Source of the DNA: Pseudomonas sp. MPC6
GTDB taxonomy: Bacteria; Pseudomonadota; Gammaproteobacteria; Pseudomonadales; Pseudomonadaceae
Reading direction: 5' to 3'
NCBI RefSeq assembly: GCF_006094435.1
Contig: NZ_CP034783.1
Coordinates: 3,561,001 to 3,625,000 of the forward strand
DNA length: 64,000 bases
Shown here: positions 18,063 through 26,407 of the stretch, piece after piece
Layout of the letters: every line of letters begins with the position of its first letter
Numbering within the stretch: position 1 is the stretch's first letter
Program-made: the position numbers and the translations under genes
The notes under the pieces: generated by a model
What the model saw: only the letters and a program-made list of their open reading frames with translations
Databases searched by the model: none
What the model was told of the DNA's origin: nothing

Positions 18063-18210
18063 TGTAGGAGCAAGCTTGCTCGCGATGGTGTGTCAGCAAA
18101 CATGGGTGTCAACTGACACCCATGCTGTAGGAGCAAGCTTGCTCACGATGGTGTGTCAGCCACATAGGTGTCGACTGACACACCATCGCGAGCAAGCTCG
18201 CTCCTACAGG
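18063..18210. repeat. REP triplet
   Basis: Three REP cores occur in a row: GTAGGAGCAAGCTTGCTCGCGATGG, a second direct copy with GCTCACGATGG at about 18126-18150, and an inverted CCATCGCGAGCAAGCTCGCTCCTAC. GGTGTCAACTGACACC forms a further inner palindrome. This looks like a doublet enlarged by one tandem unit. Confidence 0.88.
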
Positions 18211-18215
18211 GTTCT

Positions 18216-18776
18216 TCACTCTTTCTTATGCTGTTCTACCCATTTTCCATAGGCATTGATGAATTTCTGCAGGAACGGCTTGACCGTCTCGGACAATTTG
18301 CCCGCCTCGTCGAACGCCGCACCAGCCCCGCTCAGGTAGGCTTCCGGCTGCTGCATGCAGGGTACATCGAGGAACACCATGGATTGGCGCAGGTGATGGT
18401 TGGCACCAAATCCGCCCACCGCGCCCGGTGAAACGCTGATCACCGCCCCCGGTTTGCCGCCCCAGGCGCTCTGGCCATAGGGACGCGAACCGACGTCGAT
18501 CGCATTCTTCAATGGCGCCGGCACCGAACGGTTATATTCGGGGGTCACGAACAGCACTGCGTCGGATGAGCTCACTTGTTGTCGGAAAGTGCTGTAGGCT
18601 GCCGGCGGTGAAGCGCCATCGATGTCTTCGTTGTACAGTGGCAGGTCGCCGATTTCGATGATGTTCAGCTTGAGATTCGCCGGCGCCAGATCGGCCAGGG
18701 CCAGAGCGACCTTGCGATTGATCGATTCCTTTCTCAAGCTGCCGACCAGTACCGCGATCGTGTAGACGTTGCTCAT
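18216..18776 (-). CDS. chrR: NADPH-dependent FMN reductase (ChrR/YieF-like quinone and chromate reductase)
   Basis: A 186-residue flavodoxin-fold enzyme. The FMN phosphate loop is GSLRKESINRK (12-22), and the conserved TPEYNRSVPAPLKNAIDVGSR segment (~78-98) and SPGAVGGFGANHHLRQ (~116-131) are diagnostic of the ChrR/YieF group. These soluble tetramers reduce quinones, and chromate in vitro, by two electrons and thereby protect against redox stress. The ATG at 18776 is clear. It lies upstream of the arsB locus on the same strand but is separated from it by a REP triplet and the arsB promoter, so co-transcription is unlikely. The symbol follows P. putida ChrR and the function is inferred from similarity. 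Confidence 0.87.
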   Translation of the reverse strand: MSNVYTIAVLVGSLRKESINRKVALALADLAPANLKLNIIEIGDLPLYNEDIDGASPPAAYSTFRQQVSSSDAVLFVTPEYNRSVPAPLKNAIDVGSRPYGQSAWGGKPGAVISVSPGAVGGFGANHHLRQSMVFLDVPCMQQPEAYLSGAGAAFDEAGKLSETVKPFLQKFINAYGKWVEQHKKE

Positions 18777-18950
18777 GGAAGATTCTCGACTATCCGATAG
18801 AAAGAGCTAGTAGTTATAGATGACGATTCAAGCAGTGGGCGACTAAAACACCGCCCCTGACTATTTTTTTCCAGCAGGAAAACTTACTTCGCCCAACCAA
18901 GGTCTACAGACCCGCAAATTGCGTGATTTATCTCCAGAGGTTCTAAGCAG

Positions 18951-19211
18951 ATGGCAGCAGTACTCGTCGGTCAGTTCCATGCAAGAGACGCGGAAGGCCG
19001 CGTTTACCTAGTGCATGAGTTCCAGGACTCCACCCCGCCGGCAGACGGTCTTGCCGGCTCGGCGCCTGTCACCACCTATAAACTGGCTATCGGCGATCGA
19101 ATGAAAAAACTCGATGACAACCGGTTTCAGCTGATTCAATCGGACGTCACTATCACGCGTGAACCCGACACCTACGTCGGCGAGCTGCCGGAAACCACCG
19201 TTGCCTCATAA
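18951..19211 (+). CDS. Small conserved protein of unknown function
   Basis: An 86-residue hydrophilic protein starting MAAVLVGQFHARDAEGRVYLVHEFQD, with no signal peptide, Cys or membrane segment. CAGAGG lies about ten bases before the ATG, and codon use matches the neighbourhood, so it is probably real. The predicted structure is mostly beta (YLVHEFQD, YKLAIGDRMKKL, RFQLIQSDVTI). I do not recognise a named family. It precedes a LysR gene on the same strand after 88 bases. Confidence 0.7.
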   Translation: MAAVLVGQFHARDAEGRVYLVHEFQDSTPPADGLAGSAPVTTYKLAIGDRMKKLDDNRFQLIQSDVTITREPDTYVGELPETTVAS

Positions 19212-19299
19212 CCTGCCGTTATGAGCAGAAGTCATATGCGCGCACTTGGGTTAGGATTCAGTCACTGACTCCCTCACCTGCCGAACATGGACTTCACGC

Positions 19300-20193
19300 A
19301 TGCGTTTACGTCATATCGAAGTGATCCAGGCGCTCTTGCAGACCGGTCACCTGGGCACTGCCGCCGAATGGCTGCAGTTGCCGGTGGCCGAGGTTGAACG
19401 CATTCTGCGCGAGGCCGAGGATCAGTTGGGTTTCATGCTGTTTTCCAGCGTGCGTGGACGCCTGCAGGCCACGCGCGAGGCGCGTGCGTTGCAAGTTGAA
19501 ATAGCCCACGTCTATGATGCGCTCGAGCCGGTCCAGCGCCTGGCGAGCAGCCTCAAGCACTATCAAGCCCCGCCCCTGCGTATAATCTGCACCCCGCCCC
19601 TGGCGCAACAGCTGCTGCCGCAGAGCATCGCGACCTTGCGCAAGCGCCTGCCCGATGCGCCTTGCAGCCTGCTGAGCCAACCCACCCGCGAGATCGTCAG
19701 AAGCCTGCTGCTGCGCGAAAGCGATCTGGGCCTGAGCCTGCACGACCCCGACCACGCCGACATCCATTGCCAGGTGATTGGCCAGGGCAAACTTCAGCTG
19801 CTCGCCCCCCATGGCTGGCTGCAACCGAAACAGAAGTACGTGTCGCTGCAAGACCTGGCGGGACAATCGATGGTGGGTCTGGAAGGTCATGATCCGTTGA
19901 GCCCGGCGTTCGACCACAAACTGCACGGGTTACGCCCGGCCCCGGTGGTCCATACCCGGGTGCAGACTCATCAGATGATGCGCAGCATGGTCGAGGCCGG
20001 CGAAGGCCTGGCGATCGTCGACCCGTTTACCGCGCTCGGGGCCAGATCGACCGGGCTCGACGCTTGCCCGCTGGCGCCCGCGGTGCCGATCAGCCTGTAT
20101 GCCCTGACCTTGAAAAATGGCGAACTTTCGCCGGCCATTCAGGCACTGCTGGACATCGTCACGGAACAAGCCGCGGCGATGCTGGCGAGCTGA
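19300..20193 (+). CDS. LysR family transcriptional regulator
   Basis: A 297-residue regulator with an N-terminal LysR helix-turn-helix (~1-60: RLRHIEVIQALLQTGHLGTAAEWLQL...EVERILREAEDQLGFMLFSSVRGRLQAT) and a periplasmic-binding-like effector domain (~90-290). The recognition helix is less canonical than usual: LPVAEVERILREAE replaces the common SQPAVSRAIRRLE, so DNA contacts may be unusual. No obvious divergent target gene lies next to it. Its 3' end overlaps the convergent GNAT gene by 35 bases. Target and effector are unknown. Confidence 0.88.
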   Translation: MRLRHIEVIQALLQTGHLGTAAEWLQLPVAEVERILREAEDQLGFMLFSSVRGRLQATREARALQVEIAHVYDALEPVQRLASSLKHYQAPPLRIICTPPLAQQLLPQSIATLRKRLPDAPCSLLSQPTREIVRSLLLRESDLGLSLHDPDHADIHCQVIGQGKLQLLAPHGWLQPKQKYVSLQDLAGQSMVGLEGHDPLSPAFDHKLHGLRPAPVVHTRVQTHQMMRSMVEAGEGLAIVDPFTALGARSTGLDACPLAPAVPISLYALTLKNGELSPAIQALLDIVTEQAAAMLAS

Positions 20194-20773
20194 ACGGGTT
20201 TTCCAGCGGGTTATCGAACAATCGGTACCAAAACAGCGCCACTTCCGCGGTGTTCGGATCAATGCCGCGATAACGCAGATGATCGATCCCGCCCACCACG
20301 AAGCCGCAACGCTCATAGAGCCGACAGGCACCCAGGTTATTGTTCTGGGTTTCGAGCATGATGCCCGGCAGTTTTTTCTTGCGACTCCAGAACTGCGCCA
20401 CATCCAGCAGCGCCTTGGCCACGCCATGTCGGCGAGCCGGCGCGTGCACCGCCAACTCATCGATATGGGCAAAGCCGTTCCAATTGGTGCTCACCACCAG
20501 GTGACCCACCGGTTCGTCATCGAGATACGCCATGAAAATCTCGCTGTCGGTCGCCTCGCGGAAACTGCTGAACTCCTCGGGATCGATGCCGTAGCACTTG
20601 CGGTAAGGCGTGATGGGCGTCACCGGCCAGCGCTCCACCGGTTCGCCGAGGTGTGCGGCGCCATAGGCCGCGACTTCAAAACTGAAGTCACTGCCCCAGA
20701 TATAAGCGGCGAAACCATCGTCGGCAACGCGCACCGACAGCCCTGGGTATTGCGGATTCATGACCGGTTGCAT
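20159..20773 (-). CDS. GNAT family N-acetyltransferase
   Basis: A 204-residue protein with the GNAT acetyl-CoA core: EPVGHLVVSTNWNGFAHIDELAVHAPARRHGVAKALLDVAQFW includes the RRxGxA pyrophosphate loop (~125-135), and ETQNNNLGACRLYERCGF is the motif B region. It lies just after ldcA on the same strand. An ATG at 20791 overlapping the ldcA stop (ATGA) is possible, but the ATG at 20773 fits the AGGA site better. With ldcA upstream, a polyamine or diamine substrate such as cadaverine is an attractive guess, not evidence. The 3' end overlaps the convergent LysR gene by 35 bases. Confidence 0.85.
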   Translation of the reverse strand: MQPVMNPQYPGLSVRVADDGFAAYIWGSDFSFEVAAYGAAHLGEPVERWPVTPITPYRKCYGIDPEEFSSFREATDSEIFMAYLDDEPVGHLVVSTNWNGFAHIDELAVHAPARRHGVAKALLDVAQFWSRKKKLPGIMLETQNNNLGACRLYERCGFVVGGIDHLRYRGIDPNTAEVALFWYRLFDNPLENPFSSPASPRLVP

Positions 20774-20787
20774 ACTGGGAAAGGTCC

Positions 20788-23043
20788 TCATTCCTTGATG
20801 CAATCGACGGTGTAATGCCGTCCATTGCCCTCGTCTTCGTGTTGCAAGCCGTGCACATCAACGACAAATCCCGGGAAGCTGCTGTCGAATGTACGGGCAA
20901 ACGCCAGGTAATCGATGATCGAGCGCGTCGACTGGGTAAAACGTTCGCCGGGCATGATCAACGGAATCCCCGGTGGGTACGGCACCAGCATCACTGCGGC
21001 GATCCGACCCTCCAGGTCGTCGATCGACACCGCTTCAACGTCGCCACGCACCAACTGATCATAGGCGTCGGATGGCTTCATGGCGATTTCCGGCAGCACG
21101 GTGTACATGCGCTTGAGGTGTTTGGCCGTGGCGTTGCTGCGGTAGCAGGCGTGCAATTGATCACACAGGTCGCGCAGCCCCATGCCCTGATAACGCGTGA
21201 CATGCGCTTGCGCCACGCAGGGCAGGCAGCTGGCGAGGCTGACGTTGGCATCGTAGCTGCGCTTGAATTCCAGCAGCTCGGTCAGCAGCGTGCTCCATTT
21301 GCCTTTGGTGATGCCCATGGAAAACAGCACCAGGAATGAATACAGCCCGGTCTTCTCGACGACCAAGCCACGCTCCCAGAGGAATTTGCTGACCACCGCC
21401 GCCGGAATCCCGCGCTCGCTAAGCGCTCCACCGGCGGTCAGGCCTGGCATCACCAGGGTGACCTTGATCGGATCGAGCAACACGTAGTCGTCGGTGACGC
21501 CGCCAAAACCGTGCCATTCGGCCTCGGGTTGCAGCAACCAGTCTTCGGTGACGACACGGTCGATGCCTTGCACCGACGGTGGCTGCCAGATGGAGAACCA
21601 CCAGTCATCCGCGGCAATGTGTTGCCGCAGATTGGCCAGGGCCCGACGAAAACTCAGGGCCTCGTCGAACATTTCCTGCAACAGCGAACGTCCCGCCGGG
21701 CCCTCCATCATGGCCGATGCCACGTCCAGGGACGCAATGATGCTGTACTGCGGCGAGGTGGAAATATGCATCATGAACGCTTCATTGAAGCGATCCCGGT
21801 CCAGTTGCCGCGCGCCGCCGTCCTGGACGTGAATCATCGAGGCCTGGCTGAACGCTGCCAACAGCTTGTGGGTGGAATGGGTGGTGAACACCAGCGGGCT
21901 GTCTTCACTGCGGGAAGTGCCCATGCCGTAACGTCCGGCGAAAAACTCATGGAATGCCGCATATGCGTACCAGGCCTCGTCGAAGTGCAAGACCTCGACG
22001 CTGTTGCCCAGGTTCTGCTTGATCAGCTCGGCGTTGTAACAGAGGCCGTCATAGGTGGAGTTGGTGATCACCGCGAGTTTGACCCTGGGGGCCCGGCCCT
22101 TGGTCAGCGGGCTGGCGTCGATCTTGGCCTGGATCGATTCGCGGCTGAATTCGCTCAAGGGAATCGGGCCGATGATCCCCAGTTCGTTACGCTCCGGGCA
22201 CAGGTAGAGCGGGATGGCGCCGGTCATGATGATCGAATGCAGCACCGATTTGTGACAGTTGCGATCCACCAGCACCAGGTCATCCCGGGCGACCATCGAA
22301 TGCCAGACGATCTTGTTGGCGGTCGAGGTGCCGTTGATGACGAAGAAGGTGTGATCGGCGCCGAAATTGCGGGCGGCACGGGCCTCCGCTTCTGCCAGGG
22401 GACCGGTGTGATCGAGCAGCGAACCCAGCTCCGGCACCGACACCGACAAATCCGAACGCAGGGTGTTTTCCCCGAAAAACTGGTGGAACGCCTGCCCGAC
22501 CGGACTCTTGTGATACGCCACGCCACCGCCATGACCGGGCGTGTGCCAGGAATAGTTGGAGTCGGCGGTGTGCTGCACCAGGGCTTTGAAAAACGGTGGC
22601 AGCAGGCCATCAAGGTATTTGCGCGACGCGCGGGCCACCTGTCGGGCGAGGAACGGCACGGTGTCTTCGAACAGGTACAGAATGCCGCGCAATTGATTGA
22701 GTTCAGCCATGGCGTCGGCCGGGGCGTTTTCCAGTGTCACCTGTTCGCCGAGGGCGAAGATCGGCAGATCCGGCGCACGCACCCGCGCCAGGCCGATCAG
22801 CTCGGCCATGTTGTGCAGCAGGTGCGAGTTTGTGCTGGCGTCTTCGGCGGCAATCAACATGCAGGAGAGGCCGTGGTGGGTCGAGGCGACCAGACGCCCC
22901 TCGGTGTAATTGACCGCCGAAACAATGCTGAAGCCTTCCTGCTCCAGCTCCCGGGCGATGCCACGCACACGGTCACCGGCGACGGTGTCGGCCTTGATGT
23001 CGCGGTGGACGATCAGGACCGGGAATTTCAAATCTTTATACAT
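20788..23043 (-). CDS. ldcA: Lysine decarboxylase, PLP-dependent (LdcA-like)
   Basis: A 751-residue fold type I decarboxylase with an N-terminal flavodoxin-like wing domain (~1-130), a PLP domain and a C-terminal domain. The PLP lysine is Lys393 in THSTHKLLAAFSQ, and Asp355 in HFDEAWYAYAAF should hold the pyridine nitrogen. SWHTPGHGGGVAYHKSPVG is the family's PLP phosphate region. Length and sequence agree very closely with the P. aeruginosa LdcA I remember, which converts L-lysine to cadaverine in the arginine-responsive lysine catabolic route, although it was first annotated as an arginine/ornithine decarboxylase. The partner transporter gene ldcB is not adjacent. dnaQ ends 155 bases upstream on the same strand. 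Confidence 0.93.
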   Translation of the reverse strand: MYKDLKFPVLIVHRDIKADTVAGDRVRGIARELEQEGFSIVSAVNYTEGRLVASTHHGLSCMLIAAEDASTNSHLLHNMAELIGLARVRAPDLPIFALGEQVTLENAPADAMAELNQLRGILYLFEDTVPFLARQVARASRKYLDGLLPPFFKALVQHTADSNYSWHTPGHGGGVAYHKSPVGQAFHQFFGENTLRSDLSVSVPELGSLLDHTGPLAEAEARAARNFGADHTFFVINGTSTANKIVWHSMVARDDLVLVDRNCHKSVLHSIIMTGAIPLYLCPERNELGIIGPIPLSEFSRESIQAKIDASPLTKGRAPRVKLAVITNSTYDGLCYNAELIKQNLGNSVEVLHFDEAWYAYAAFHEFFAGRYGMGTSRSEDSPLVFTTHSTHKLLAAFSQASMIHVQDGGARQLDRDRFNEAFMMHISTSPQYSIIASLDVASAMMEGPAGRSLLQEMFDEALSFRRALANLRQHIAADDWWFSIWQPPSVQGIDRVVTEDWLLQPEAEWHGFGGVTDDYVLLDPIKVTLVMPGLTAGGALSERGIPAAVVSKFLWERGLVVEKTGLYSFLVLFSMGITKGKWSTLLTELLEFKRSYDANVSLASCLPCVAQAHVTRYQGMGLRDLCDQLHACYRSNATAKHLKRMYTVLPEIAMKPSDAYDQLVRGDVEAVSIDDLEGRIAAVMLVPYPPGIPLIMPGERFTQSTRSIIDYLAFARTFDSSFPGFVVDVHGLQHEDEGNGRHYTVDCIKE

Positions 23044-23198
23044 GAGGCTCAGTGTCCTGAGGCGGCGGACCGTGGTCCGCCAATCACCTCAGGGTAGAGG
23101 GTTGATGCGGTTGTGGCGAGCGCGGATGCACTGAAATGGGTCATTGGCTCCGTGGGCGTTATCAAGATCAAGAGATCTTTTCGGGCCTACGCCTATCC

Positions 23199-23957
23199 CT
23201 AAGCCTGAGCCTTGGCCTCCGCCAGTTGCTGCCACAGCGACGGCGCACCGGCGGACTTGGCGATGGCTTCCAGGCGGGCGATGTGCTGCGCCAGGTCATC
23301 TTCGCTGGCGCGAATGACGCGCGTCGGTTGACGGTCGACTGGCAAGCGGCGGATTTCAGTGGCCGAGTTGTCCGCGCCTTCACCGGAACCGTTGCCATCG
23401 GAAGCATTACCGGCCAGGGACAGGCTGGTCTGGCCGCCGGTCATGGTCAGGTAGACGTCGGCAAGGATCTCGGAGTCGAGCAAGGCGCCGTGGAGTTCAC
23501 GGCCGGAGTTATCGACGCCGTAGCGTTTGCACAAGGCATCGAGACTGTTGCGCTGCCCGGGGTGACGCTCCCGGGCCATCATCAGGGTGTCGAGGATCGA
23601 GCAGTGTCGGGTGATGTCCGCGCGATCGTGCTGGCCCATCAGGGCGAATTCGTTGTTGATGAAGCCAACGTCGAACGCCGCGTTATGGATGATCAGCTGC
23701 GCGCCCTTGATGAACTCGAAGAACTCCTCGGCGACTTCGGTGAAACGCGGCTTGCCCACCAGGAATTCGTTGGTGATGCCGTGGACGCCGATGGCGCCTT
23801 CATCACTCTCGCGATCCGGTTGCAGGTAAACGTGGAAATGCCGGCCCGTCAGGCGCCGACCGATCAACTCGACACAACCGATTTCAATAATCCGGTGGCC
23901 ATCGGTCACCGGCATGCCGGTGGTTTCGGTATCGAGTACAACGGATCTGGTGGCCAT
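23199..23957 (-). CDS. dnaQ: DNA polymerase III epsilon subunit (3'-5' proofreading exonuclease)
   Basis: A 252-residue protein. The DEDDh exonuclease residues are all visible: Asp9 and Glu11 in DTETTG, Asp96 in HNAAFDVGF, and His155 and Asp160 in HGALLDSEIL. A C-terminal tail (~180-252) should bind the polymerase alpha subunit, ending in a QLAEAKAQA helix. It proofreads replication in the core polymerase. The rnhA gene lies upstream on the same strand, separated by 213 bases with a REP doublet, whereas in enterics rnhA and dnaQ are divergent. The start at 23957 is the only sensible ATG. Confidence 0.97.
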   Translation of the reverse strand: MATRSVVLDTETTGMPVTDGHRIIEIGCVELIGRRLTGRHFHVYLQPDRESDEGAIGVHGITNEFLVGKPRFTEVAEEFFEFIKGAQLIIHNAAFDVGFINNEFALMGQHDRADITRHCSILDTLMMARERHPGQRNSLDALCKRYGVDNSGRELHGALLDSEILADVYLTMTGGQTSLSLAGNASDGNGSGEGADNSATEIRRLPVDRQPTRVIRASEDDLAQHIARLEAIAKSAGAPSLWQQLAEAKAQA

Positions 23958-24042
23958 CAGTGCTCAGCTCTCAACGGGTCGTTCTTACAAAGGCGGCGAT
24001 GTTAACACGCTCGCCGGGGTGTTTCAGGTACACCGTGCTGCC

Positions 24043-24140
24043 CCATTCGCGAGCAAGCCCGCCCCACATTGGATCTTCATGCAACACAAATTCTGCATGC
24101 ACTCAGGCTCCAGTGTGGGAGCGGGCTTGCTCGCGAATGG
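24043..24140. repeat. REP doublet between rnhA and dnaQ
   Basis: CCATTCGCGAGCAAGCCCGC and GCGGGCTTGCTCGCGAATGG are perfect inverted copies around a ~58-base centre. If rnhA and dnaQ are co-transcribed, this hairpin lies inside the message. Confidence 0.9.
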
Positions 24141-24170
24141 CCGCGCCGCAGTGTTCCGGTGGAATCGGAA

Positions 24171-24623
24171 TCAGGCCTGCTTGTACCCACGCACTTCATC
24201 CACCCCGCGGTTGGCCAGTTGGTCGGCCCGTTCGTTGCCATGGTGGCCGATGTGCCCGCGCACCCACTTCCACTTAACGTTGTGCCGGTTGACCTGCTCA
24301 TCCAGCAGCTTCCACAGATCGGCATTTTTTACCGGCTCCTTCGCTGCGGTCTTCCAGCCGCGCTTCTTCCAGTTGTCCATCCACTCGTTGATGCCTTTCA
24401 TCACGTACTGGGAGTCGGTGACCAGCAGCACGTCGCAGGAACGCTTGAGTTCCTCCAGGCCGCGGATCGCGCCCATCAACTCCATGCGGTTGTTGGTGGT
24501 GTTGGCTTCGCCGCCCCAGAGTTCTTTTTCAATGCCCTTGCACACCAGCAATGCGCCCCAGCCGCCAGGGCCGGGATTGCCTTTGCAGGCGCCGTCGGTG
24601 AAGAGTTCTACGCTATCGCTCAT
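24171..24623 (-). CDS. rnhA: Ribonuclease HI
   Basis: A 150-residue enzyme that cleaves the RNA strand of RNA:DNA hybrids. The catalytic residues fall at the positions known from E. coli: Asp10 ([11 protein letters not shown]), Glu48 (NNRMEL), Asp70 (VTDSQYV) and Asp134 (NERADQLA), with the flexible His loop GHIGHHGN at 123-130. Length and start are standard. It lies between the methyltransferase gene (92 bases upstream) and dnaQ. Confidence 0.97.
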   Translation of the reverse strand: MSDSVELFTDGACKGNPGPGGWGALLVCKGIEKELWGGEANTTNNRMELMGAIRGLEELKRSCDVLLVTDSQYVMKGINEWMDNWKKRGWKTAAKEPVKNADLWKLLDEQVNRHNVKWKWVRGHIGHHGNERADQLANRGVDEVRGYKQA

Positions 24624-24715
24624 GCCAATCTATCCAGAAAATGCGGTTGGCCCGTCGATCCTTGACCGACGATGCCCGAGGCCGGGACAAACCCGACCGG
24701 AAATATGAATGTGTA

Positions 24716-25474
24716 TTACGGCTCGATGCGACGACGGTTGACCTTGGCCATCGGCAACGGAATCAGCTTGCCCATCGGTTCGCGCCGCTCCTGACGCAGC
24801 GGTCGCAGGCCCACCACGATCTTGCGTGCGACGAGTAGATAGAAGCCGCCACCCGACAGTTGCCAGTCACCGGCCTTGCGCTCCCAACCGGCCAGGCGGG
24901 CCTGCCAGGCGGGGGACGCCAGCGGCGGACGATAGCATCCGAAGCGGCGTTTCTCCAGCGCAAAGCCCAGCAGGTTCAGCCAGTCGCCGACCCTGGACGG
25001 GGAAATGCAGCGCGCCTTGCGCAAGCCATCGTGGGCGAATACATGGCGCAAGCCCCAGGTGCTCCAGGGGTTGATCCCGACGATCAACAGATGACCGCCG
25101 GGGCGTACGCTGCTGGCCGCTTCGCGCAGCAAACCATGGGGCGACAGGCAGAAATCCAGCCCGTGTTGCAACACCACCACATCGGCGGCGTGCTCGCTCA
25201 GCGGCCAGGCCTGCTCCTCACAGACGATCTCGACGCCCGGCAATGGCGCGCCGAGCCGCACATTGCGCTGCACCTGCGGCGCCGACGGCGGGGTCTGGGC
25301 CGACGGACCGTAATGCACCAGGTAGCCGCCGAAGAAGCGCCCCAGCTCGTCTTCGAGCATGCGGCGCTCTTCGTCCAGCAGAAACTGCCCGATCGGGCCG
25401 GACAGCCATTCACGGGCCGCGCTGATCAACGTCAGCCACTCAGGATCGGCCTGAGCGAACGCTTTATCGGTCAT
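24716..25474 (-). CDS. Class I SAM-dependent methyltransferase-like protein
   Basis: A 252-residue cytosolic protein. The methyltransferase core includes a motif II/III region [45 protein letters not shown] (~98-143), as in methyltransferase type 11 proteins. The glycine-rich SAM motif I is poorly conserved, so either it diverged or cofactor binding differs. The C-terminus is basic (RQERREP...KVNRRRIEP), which could contact nucleic acid. In the P. aeruginosa gene order that I recall, the same protein lies between gloB and rnhA. It diverges from gloB across 66 bases. No substrate is known. Confidence 0.8.
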   Translation of the reverse strand: MTDKAFAQADPEWLTLISAAREWLSGPIGQFLLDEERRMLEDELGRFFGGYLVHYGPSAQTPPSAPQVQRNVRLGAPLPGVEIVCEEQAWPLSEHAADVVVLQHGLDFCLSPHGLLREAASSVRPGGHLLIVGINPWSTWGLRHVFAHDGLRKARCISPSRVGDWLNLLGFALEKRRFGCYRPPLASPAWQARLAGWERKAGDWQLSGGGFYLLVARKIVVGLRPLRQERREPMGKLIPLPMAKVNRRRIEP

Positions 25475-25540
25475 TGCATTTCTCCAACGCGCCAGGAAGT
25501 TCTAAGATGCGCCATTGTTTTCTCCTTGGCGAATCCGACG

Positions 25541-26308
25541 ATGATACAGATCAGTGCCCTCCCCGCCTTCACCGACAACTACATCTGGTTGTTACAAGAC
25601 CACCCCACCCGGCGCTGCGCAGTCGTCGATCCGGGCGATGCCGGGCCGGTCCAGGCCTGGCTCGAGGCAAATCCGCAATGGGTACTGAGCGATATTCTGA
25701 TCACTCACCACCATCATGACCATGTCGGCGGCGTCGAACAGCTGAAAAAAGCGACAGACGCCACCGTCTACGGCCCGGCCAGTGAAAACATCCCGGCGCG
25801 GGATATCGCCCTCAAGGACGGCGACCGCTTCAGCGTGCTGGGCTGTGACTTCGAGGCCATCGCAATCCCTGGCCACACGCTGGGGCACATAGCCCTTTAT
25901 CACCCGGGGCTGCTGTTTTGCGGTGACACCCTGTTCGCCGCAGGATGCGGACGCCTGTTCGAAGGCACGCCGGAGCAAATGCACAGCTCGCTGACGCGCC
26001 TCGCGGCCCTTCCCGACGATACGCAGGTCTACTGCGGTCATGAATACACCCTGAGCAATCTGCGCTTCGCCCTCGCGGTCGAACCGGGCAACCCGGCGAT
26101 CGTCGAACGGCTGGCCACTGTCACTCGACAACGGGAAGCCGGGATCATCACCCTGCCTTCGACGCTGGCCCTGGAAAAGCTCACCAATCCGTTTCTACGT
26201 ACCGGAGAAACATCCGTTAAAGAAAAAGTGGACGAACGGAACGGAACCCATAACCGGGCTCCGAGTGCGGTCTTTGCTGCTCTTCGGGCTTGGAAAGATA
26301 AGTTCTAA
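25541..26308 (+). CDS. gloB: Hydroxyacylglutathione hydrolase (glyoxalase II)
   Basis: A 255-residue metallo-beta-lactamase-fold enzyme that hydrolyses S-lactoylglutathione, the second step of methylglyoxal detoxification. Metal ligands His56, His58, Asp60 and His61 are in THHHHDH, with further ligands in [19 protein letters not shown] and YCGHEYT. The C-terminal glutathione-binding region (NPFLRTGE) is present. The frame is open far upstream, but [16 protein letters not shown] at 25541 is the family start. It diverges from the methyltransferase gene. Confidence 0.97.
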   Translation: MIQISALPAFTDNYIWLLQDHPTRRCAVVDPGDAGPVQAWLEANPQWVLSDILITHHHHDHVGGVEQLKKATDATVYGPASENIPARDIALKDGDRFSVLGCDFEAIAIPGHTLGHIALYHPGLLFCGDTLFAAGCGRLFEGTPEQMHSSLTRLAALPDDTQVYCGHEYTLSNLRFALAVEPGNPAIVERLATVTRQREAGIITLPSTLALEKLTNPFLRTGETSVKEKVDERNGTHNRAPSAVFAALRAWKDKF

Positions 26309-26342
26309 GCCGTGTTGCCGATGGTACAAAAATTCTGAATGG

Positions 26343-26371
26343 TTGACCTAGGGGGGTACGCTTTCTAGAAT
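26343..26371 (+). promoter_or_regulatory. Predicted sigma-70 promoter of mltD
   Basis: TTGACC (26343-26348), a 17-base spacer and TAGAAT (26366-26371) give a near-consensus promoter 37 bases before the mltD ATG. Confidence 0.75.
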
Positions 26372-26407
26372 CGCCCGACATTTTTGCCCGGAACTTACTT
26401 CCAGCCA

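Noticed and set aside
17495..18136. Minus-strand 213-codon open frame covering the arsB upstream region
   Set aside because: It runs through REP sequence and the arsB promoter and overlaps arsB in another frame. No protein family or ribosome site.
18063..18210. Insertion sequence or CRISPR suggested by three repeated palindromes
   Set aside because: The cores match REP elements found at many other gaps of the window. There is no transposase and no regular spacer length.
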